DNA from: Dryococelus australis
Taxonomy: Eukaryota; Arthropoda; Insecta; Phasmatodea; Phasmatidae
DNA length: 64,000 nucleotides
Direction: 5' to 3'
Assembly: GCA_029891345.1 (NCBI GenBank)
Contig: CM057000.1
Location: 134,939,663 to 135,003,662, forward strand
Each line of letters opens with the position of its first letter. Within the stretch, counting starts at the first letter, position 1. This document shows, piece by piece, positions 58,561 to 64,000 of the stretch. Under the pieces are notes generated by a model. That model was not told the origin of the DNA. It ran no database searches and worked only from the letters and a program-made list of their open reading frames with translations. The position numbers were made by a program, and so were the translations under genes.

Positions 58561-59740
58561 ATGTCAAAACAAAAAAAAAATATGTTCACGGGTTGGCACT
58601 ACTACAGATGAACAGTTTGCTGTATAAAATTTCAGTCGTCTAGTTCCACCCATTTTAATAAAAATGAGATCAATACTCTCATTTAAAATATGTAGAATTT
58701 TCATTCAACAAATAAACGGACACTGCGAGCTGTCAAGTATCGGTACACAGCGCCAAATCGTTTCTGAAACACTTAACTAGCCCAACATCATCGGCAATGC
58801 ACGGCCATACGACATGACGCTCACAACCCACCAACGCCGTAAAAAGAAATGTGGATTTATATGAATCATTGTACTTCAGTCTCTACAAATGGATCAATAT
58901 AACTATATTTTTTACTTTCAATTCCGATGGGAAGTATTCATAAAATGATAAGCAGTTTATTTACATGATATCAATAAATTAAAATAATTTTCCGCTTTCA
59001 TATTTTCGATATTGCACTGGGCAATTAAACAAAGTCGAATCGGAAATAAATTAAGCGTTCTTTTTACTCCTATCCAGTGTCTAGGGGTTTATTTCTACTG
59101 AACCGTTTCCACGCCGGAGACCGCGTTCTCAGGTGGCCTGTCCGCACCGGGAAACTAACATGGCGGTCGAAGACCTGCAGATGAGGCAGTTTTTTTTTTT
59201 AACACAGTCGCCTATAGCTTGGCCGTTAAGGCTACTGTCTACCTAAAAGACTTTTTTTTTTACGTGAAACTTATTTAAAATCAGACCAAAACATACGGGT
59301 ACCAGGATAGAAATTAGGACCGTGATGAAAACGTCTATATCGTCTCGTCTATTACCCTTAGAGACGCAAGTGCATTGTCGTTTATTACCATATATGATCA
59401 ACTCGCTAATACGACATTGAGTTTGCGTCACTGGCGAGCGTTGATGATCGGGAAGGGGGGGGGGGGGAGCACTAACCGGTCAAAACCGCTGCTGTCTCCT
59501 ACTTTCCGTTCAGTATAACTCACGGCCCAAACGCGGTAGCGCGATGGTTCGGGTGTTTGTGTATAGAGTTTGTCGAGATCCGTCGATTTAAGTAATAAAC
59601 AATGCATCTTTGACAATATTTCTATATAAAATCTTATTTAAAAAATTCAATATGTCGGCCACATCCCGCGCAAGTGCCAGCCGAAAATATAGAACACGCG
59701 TATAGTTGGAAAGAGGAATGCTCTGAGCTACGCACAGGTA
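58561..59740. other. Mostly AT-rich; short GC segment at 59100-59190
   Basis: ACATGGCGGTC at 59159-59169 has a YY1-like core and an ATG, but the frame closes after a poly-T run. A run of about fourteen G lies near 59455-59468. Nothing else was recognised. Confidence 0.35.
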
Positions 59741-60111
59741 AAGGCTGTTCACGATAAAGTGAGCACTTTTGAAATCAATCATAGAAAAACGTGACTGCCT
59801 CTACCTGCATATTTGTTAGCGGCCGCACTGAGTGGCATGCGCCCAGTAAAGTTGGTAACGATGGCTGGGAAGTAGTTCCGTATTTTACCGTCGAATGAAA
59901 GTTGTTTAATGCATCGAAGTGCAAATAACGAGCAGATTTGTGAAATACTTACTTTTCTAATCATTTCACTGTTTCACTTGACCGACGCATGAATAAAGTG
60001 ATGAGGCAAATGACAATGTTAATCTTTCTTATGGCGGAAGAATGCACAAAAGTTATGCAAGTAGACCTTAAATAGGGCTTGCGAAAGTGCTCATTTCTAC
60101 CGTGAATAGCC
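59741..60111. mobile_element. TA-flanked inverted-repeat element, copy J
   Basis: Left end AAGGCTGTTCACGATAAAGT then GAGCACTTTTGAAATC; right end AAGTGCTCATTTCTACCGTG then AATAGCC; TA flanks at 59739-59740 and 60112-60113. Same interior orientation as copy H. Confidence 0.85.
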
Positions 60112-60120
60112 TACGCCCCA

Positions 60121-60402
60121 ATGTCCGGCGCCAAGAGAGCGAGACGGTCTCTGGGGCGTCACAAAGTTGACGCGGCGCGCTCGGTGAACGACGGCGCGAT
60201 CACATCTGTGGCGGCGCTATCATATCACGCTGTGCCCGACCCGATCGACACAGCGAGTGAAGACTACACCCACACATCTACCGAAGACGTCCACGAGCGG
60301 ATGGACTCCAACATCAGTAGAATCGATGCGATGCGGGACCATTTGCGCGCAGCAGACGAACGCTTCAAAGCGGCATTAGCTGTCGTAGACGTTTCACGTT
60401 AA
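60121..60402 (+). other. 93-codon open frame, unrecognised, CpG-rich
   Basis: The frame begins nine bases after copy J of the TA-flanked element. The product starts MSGAKRARRSLGRHKVDAAR, basic at the N-terminus, then acidic and helical with SNISRIDAMRDHLRAADERF, which could form a short amphipathic helix. Codons favour G/C at the third position, unlike the AT-rich surroundings. I do not recognise a family. It lies directly upstream of family X copy 2 and may be its 5' part; the corresponding region of copy 1 has been replaced by a SINE. It could be a fragment of a larger coding element. Confidence 0.3.
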
Positions 60403-60479
60403 ACCAGCGGATGTGCGCCCCGACGCAGCCGAGCCCGAATTTCCCCTCGTTTTTTTTTTTAAAGACCAAGAAGCGCATG

Positions 60480-61138
60480 AGCTCTAAGGTCGACTCTTCA
60501 ACACTCATCAAGTGCGCCATCGCCGCTAAGCGCAAGGGCTCTGAACTGACGTGAGTGTTCTCGTTGCACAGGGTGTACCTATGGGACTTTCAGCGATGAC
60601 CCTATAATTTTATTGCTGGAAAGTGTGTAGGAAGGTTCACAGCAGTGCCCTTGAGTAATTTTGTATGGACCTGACGAGTATATTATGAGATACGGTGCTA
60701 TGAAAAAGTCCCATTTTTGAGTACTCTAAAATGGAGTTTCTAATGTGCGTTACATCTTGAAAGCACTCAACAGCCCAAGTTAGAAGTGTATTTTTTTTAT
60801 TTCGTGTATCAGCACATTGGACACACGTTTAATCGTTTCGTGGGATGAAGAGTACTTCAAACACTTTGCAACGCACTTCATGTGCCATGTAGGCTGGAGC
60901 CTTAAGAGGGCACAGGACATAAATTAATGCTATTGAGTTTCGTGGGAAGAAGAGTACTTCAAACACTTTGCAACGCACTTCATGTGCCATGTAGGCTGGA
61001 GCCTTAAGAGGGCACAGGACATAAATTAATGCTATTGAGTTTCGTGGGAAGAAGAGTACTTCAAACACTTTGCAACGCACTTCATGTGCCATGTAGGCTG
61101 GAGCCTTAAGAGGGCACAGGACATAAATTAATGCTATC
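60480..61138 (+). repeat. Interspersed repeat family X, copy 2, uninterrupted
   Basis: Shares ordered blocks with 2890-3815 (see copy 1). The point where copy 1 carries the TA-flanked element is intact here, near 60610-60620. The right part has expanded into the 102 bp tandem repeat. Confidence 0.55.
60835..61138. repeat. Tandem repeat, 3 units of 102 bp
   Basis: Units begin GTTTCGTGGG at 60835, 60937 and 61039 and are nearly identical. Because 102 is a multiple of three, the minus strand stays open for 87 codons as a 34-residue repeat (MAHEVRCKVFEVLFFPRNSI at each unit); with one frame and three units that is not evidence of a protein. Copy 1 of family X has a single diverged equivalent near 3730-3790. 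Confidence 0.97.
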
Positions 61139-62051
61139 TAGTTTTATCGTATTTTACCAATTTTATGGAAGCCGATAGATAAATCAAAGAAAGGGTGGCC
61201 ATACAGAATAGTTTGTACTAGCTACGAGAGCAAACATTTTACCTGAGTGACGTTATTCTGCCGAGATATTTCTGACGCCGTCAATTTTGGTGTGTTTTCG
61301 TGGCGCAAGACATTATGCGAAATTGATACATTAATACTGCAAAATACTTGGTCGTTAAGTTGGCAAAATCTACCATCAAGGATTGTCATTTTTACTTTTT
61401 TTTGTGTTAGCTTTCAAAAACCAGTAAACATCAATTTACGTATTTGGTGTTAATTTATGTCCCACGCCCCCTTAAGGACTATGAAAATATTTTGTCATGG
61501 TTCGGAATAATTAAAGTCAATTTCATTTTAAACGTTTGGTATACAAGGAAACTCCTGTACCATTATGGGGCAACAGAATATAATATTTTAGCGCAGAAGT
61601 GTGGAACTACGTCAAATTACAAAGACGATGAGGCAATTAAATACTAACCAGCGTTTTGTAGGAAGGTCTGCAGAATAGTACAATGCAAAATTCAGGACAA
61701 TGGTATGCATTCAGTCAGCAGACAGAAAATTCTGCGTAAATGATTTCCAAGAATGTTTTCAAAACTCACGAAGTCTGCCAAGATAGCTCAGATATGCTTA
61801 AATTGATAATGTTTATTATTATGATCATTTCGAATAGACCAAATTAAAATGGATGTGCTTGCATCATTAAATTTTAATACCTCATTAGTCTGTCAATGGG
61901 ATGGGGAACGAAGTAAACAAATCAAGTAAAAATTTAACAATGAAAATTCTTTAATACTTGGTACGAATGTCTCGCTCTTCATTGGGCGAACGGGATTATA
62001 ATTGCCATCTGTCAGTTAATTGAATCTTCGCATTAATTAAGTTTACAGAAG

Positions 62052-62052
<1 letters not shown>
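61139..62052. other. AT-rich sequence, nothing recognised
   Basis: Short frames of 67-68 codons without domain. Confidence 0.5.

Positions 62053-62114
<62 letters not shown>
62053..62114. repeat. (TA)n microsatellite
   Basis: 31 uninterrupted units. Confidence 0.97.
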
Positions 62115-62118
<4 letters not shown>

Positions 62119-62187
62119 TGTATACGTCTGGTTCTCTCCATGATTTAACCTACGTTCAAAAAAGGATTCATACGTTGGGTTGATAGA

Positions 62188-62428
62188 TTTGGGCGACTCT
62201 TAACAACGTGGTCTTGACAGCCGATGACGGTGAAATGGTGAGTATGGAGCAGAGCCGGAATGCAAAGGCGGGAAAAAGCGGGAGATCCCCGAGAAAGCCC
62301 ACCGACCAGCGGCATCGTCCAGGACGATCCCCACTTGCGCGAAATTCCGGAGTGAGCCGGCCGGGGATCGAACCCGTTCTCCGTGGTGGTGAGGAGAGCT
62401 GTCTAACCGCTCAGCCACCGCGGCCCCC
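62188..62428 (-). mobile_element. tRNA-derived SINE family 1, copy c
   Basis: On the minus strand the head reads GGGGGCCGCGGTGGCTGAGC then GGTTAGACAG (A box TGGCTGAGCGG), and a B box GGTTCGATCCC lies at about 62360-62370. This is the best-preserved copy and defines the family: about 240 bp with a body ending CGTTGTTAAGAGTCGCCC. No target duplication was found. Frames of 72-76 codons across it are artefacts. Confidence 0.82.
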
Positions 62429-62760
62429 AGTGGTATAAGAGAAGGTGGGGAGTTACGGCTTTGCGACCACCATGTCCTTATCTCTTGTCAGCCCTCCGAG
62501 AGGAGTTAGAGGCGACTTCGCAGTCTGCAAGAGGCTTAGGAAGTCTTCGTGGTTGGTGAAGAGTTGTCAACTAAACCTCAGCAGAAGAGTCGGGTAGAGC
62601 CTAGGCTCGTGCTTGGGAAAGGAGCGGAGACTCCCATGAATAGATGCGGGGGTGTCGATGATACGTCACGTGCGGTTATCTCCGGTAGTTAACCGGTTTT
62701 CCGTAACCTATCAGTGGGCCGGAGGACATGTGGTAGTAGGATAAAATGAGGGGAGGAAAG
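62429..62760. other. GC-richer unrecognised patch
   Basis: The segment directly beside SINE copy c has mixed composition with GTCCGAGAGG-like text and no frame above 60 codons. It may be the 5' end of a retroelement; no homology was recognised. Confidence 0.3.
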
Positions 62761-63645
62761 AATGAACGCAATGATCTATACCATCAACATTCGCTATGCC
62801 AGTATTCACTACTCAACGCAACACGTAGGTAAGGGGTTCTCCGACGAGGCAGTAAACGTGCGGCAACTGACAAGGAAGTATACTGTTGTGTATAGGAAAG
62901 CTGCATAAGTTGGTAGCTCAACGCAACTAAATCAGGGCAAAGTACAACAAGTATTCAATATTCTCATTAGTCTGTTTAATGGGTGTCCAAAAGGGACAGT
63001 TTAACAAAATGAAATAAAATCTTTATTTGTTCATGTTCACAGTACCTAATCTCTTCTACAGTATGTACACGTAATTGATAATAAAGGGGCATATGATGAC
63101 AAAAAAACCATCAGATGCCTGGCACTTCTTTGAAATGAATGAACAAAAATAATGCAAAGTGTTGCTGTACCGGTATATGGACGCAACAGGAAAGCTAAAA
63201 ATTAATTGTATGAAAATTTGGCCATTTTCGTGGCGACTAGCAGAGAAAGGGTTAAAAAAATGTATAGACGATGTAAATCCCCGGTACGAACTTCCATGTC
63301 GCTGCACTCTGTCGGAGGTACGCACATACAATGCACACTTTCTTTGTAAATAATGTATTTTGAGGAATTCTGGTTACATTTACGATGTAAGCACATAGTG
63401 TATGAACAAAGGTTCATGCAGTTATAACATACTGTTTCAGATACTCATGCCCAATCTCTATGAAGGTAGTAAGGCACAAGTGGCTTGGGATTAGGCGAAA
63501 ACCAAGCATTTCGCTCTGACTATTGATTGCTGGACGTCGAATAGGCAGGAAAGTTGTTTGACTGCGACAGCCCATTTCGTAGTCAACGGTGAATTTAAAT
63601 CTGCTTCTCTTGACACATCTGTCATTACAGGAGGACACACGGCTA
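62761..63645. other. Unrecognised sequence
   Basis: Frames of 64-91 codons between 63056 and 63638 overlap on opposite strands; no domain was recognised. Confidence 0.4.
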
Positions 63646-64000
63646 CACTGTTAAACATTTAAGTATATTTACGGAATGTGTTACGTAAATGCACAATGCA
63701 TATACGGAAAGGCAATCCGTGATGACGAGAAATGGAGTTAAGTCCGTAAATACAGAATACGGAAAGTCTCCGTATTCCCTTTGGCTTTGAGTTACGGGGA
63801 CGAACAATGCCGATTCTACACGAAGCTTTCTTCGCCACTGTAACAAGAAAATTATCGTTTCTGCGGCAGTTAAGGTTATCCACACGACTATTACCTATCT
63901 TTTCAAACATTAAAAAATAGCATCAGGCGTCTGTAACATTTGGCAACACTAAGAATACACCAAATTTAATAGAAACTGAATTTTTTGCTTTTTTCTTTTG
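63646..64000. mobile_element. Partial motif-arm element with a CACTGTTAAA end, cut by window edge
   Basis: After TA (63644-63645) the sequence CACTGTTAAACATTTAAGTA resembles the CACTGTAAAAATATTTTAAG terminus of the element at 13994. It is followed by an arm in which TACGGAAA/TTTCCGTA recurs at least five times in both orientations up to about 63800. The other end lies outside the window. Confidence 0.4.

Noticed and set aside
59159..59200. Start codon of a host gene at ACATGGCGG
   Set aside because: The frame runs into a poly-T stretch and closes; no splice donor was evident.
60829..61092. 87-codon minus-strand frame with a 34-residue repeat
   Set aside because: It exists only because the 102 bp tandem unit is a multiple of three; there is no start context, no neighbouring exon and no related protein.

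Overview
This window is eukaryotic, intergenic or deep-intronic, and built mostly of transposable-element debris. It is AT-rich, with long TA and GT microsatellites, poly-A and poly-G runs, tRNA-derived SINEs, short TA-flanked inverted-repeat elements, a Ty3-type LTR retrotransposon, a hAT transposon, Helitron remnants and a LINE tail. The mixture and the protein sequences fit a large, repeat-rich arthropod genome, probably an insect. I cannot name the species. I found no intact host gene, no rRNA gene, no convincing functional tRNA gene and no CRISPR array. There are no bacterial operons.

Layout. 0-5 kb: a TAATTAC-rich repeat, two SINE families, and two copies of a 235-425 bp TA-flanked element, one inside a SINE and one inside another repeat (family X). 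6-17 kb: several elements whose arms are made of one short motif repeated in both orientations; some carry a central tRNA-like box. 17-25 kb: mostly unrecognised sequence. 25.3-35.8 kb: a Ty3-type LTR retrotransposon of about 10 kb with both LTRs, gag and pol in the order protease, RT, RNase H, integrase, broken by stops and frameshifts. It sits inside a fossil Helitron Rep gene on the opposite strand, and the two halves of that gene continue in frame when the retrotransposon and its 4 bp target duplication are removed. 36.2-37.1 kb: a short Helitron containing about fifteen 38 bp repeats that resemble a tRNA A box. 37-48 kb: GC-rich patches, a 4 x 110 bp tandem repeat and more element copies. 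49.9-50.4 kb: the decayed 3' end of a LINE ORF2. 51.0-55.6 kb: a hAT element with degraded ends and a broken, catalytically altered transposase, itself hit by the TA-flanked element. 56-60 kb: three more copies of that element around a CpG-rich patch. 60-64 kb: a second copy of family X with a 3 x 102 bp tandem expansion, a SINE and a partial motif-arm element at the edge.

Nothing here reads as a functioning gene system. The value lies in the nesting, which gives a relative order of insertions, and in the group of motif-arm elements with tRNA-like cores, which I could not assign to a named superfamily.
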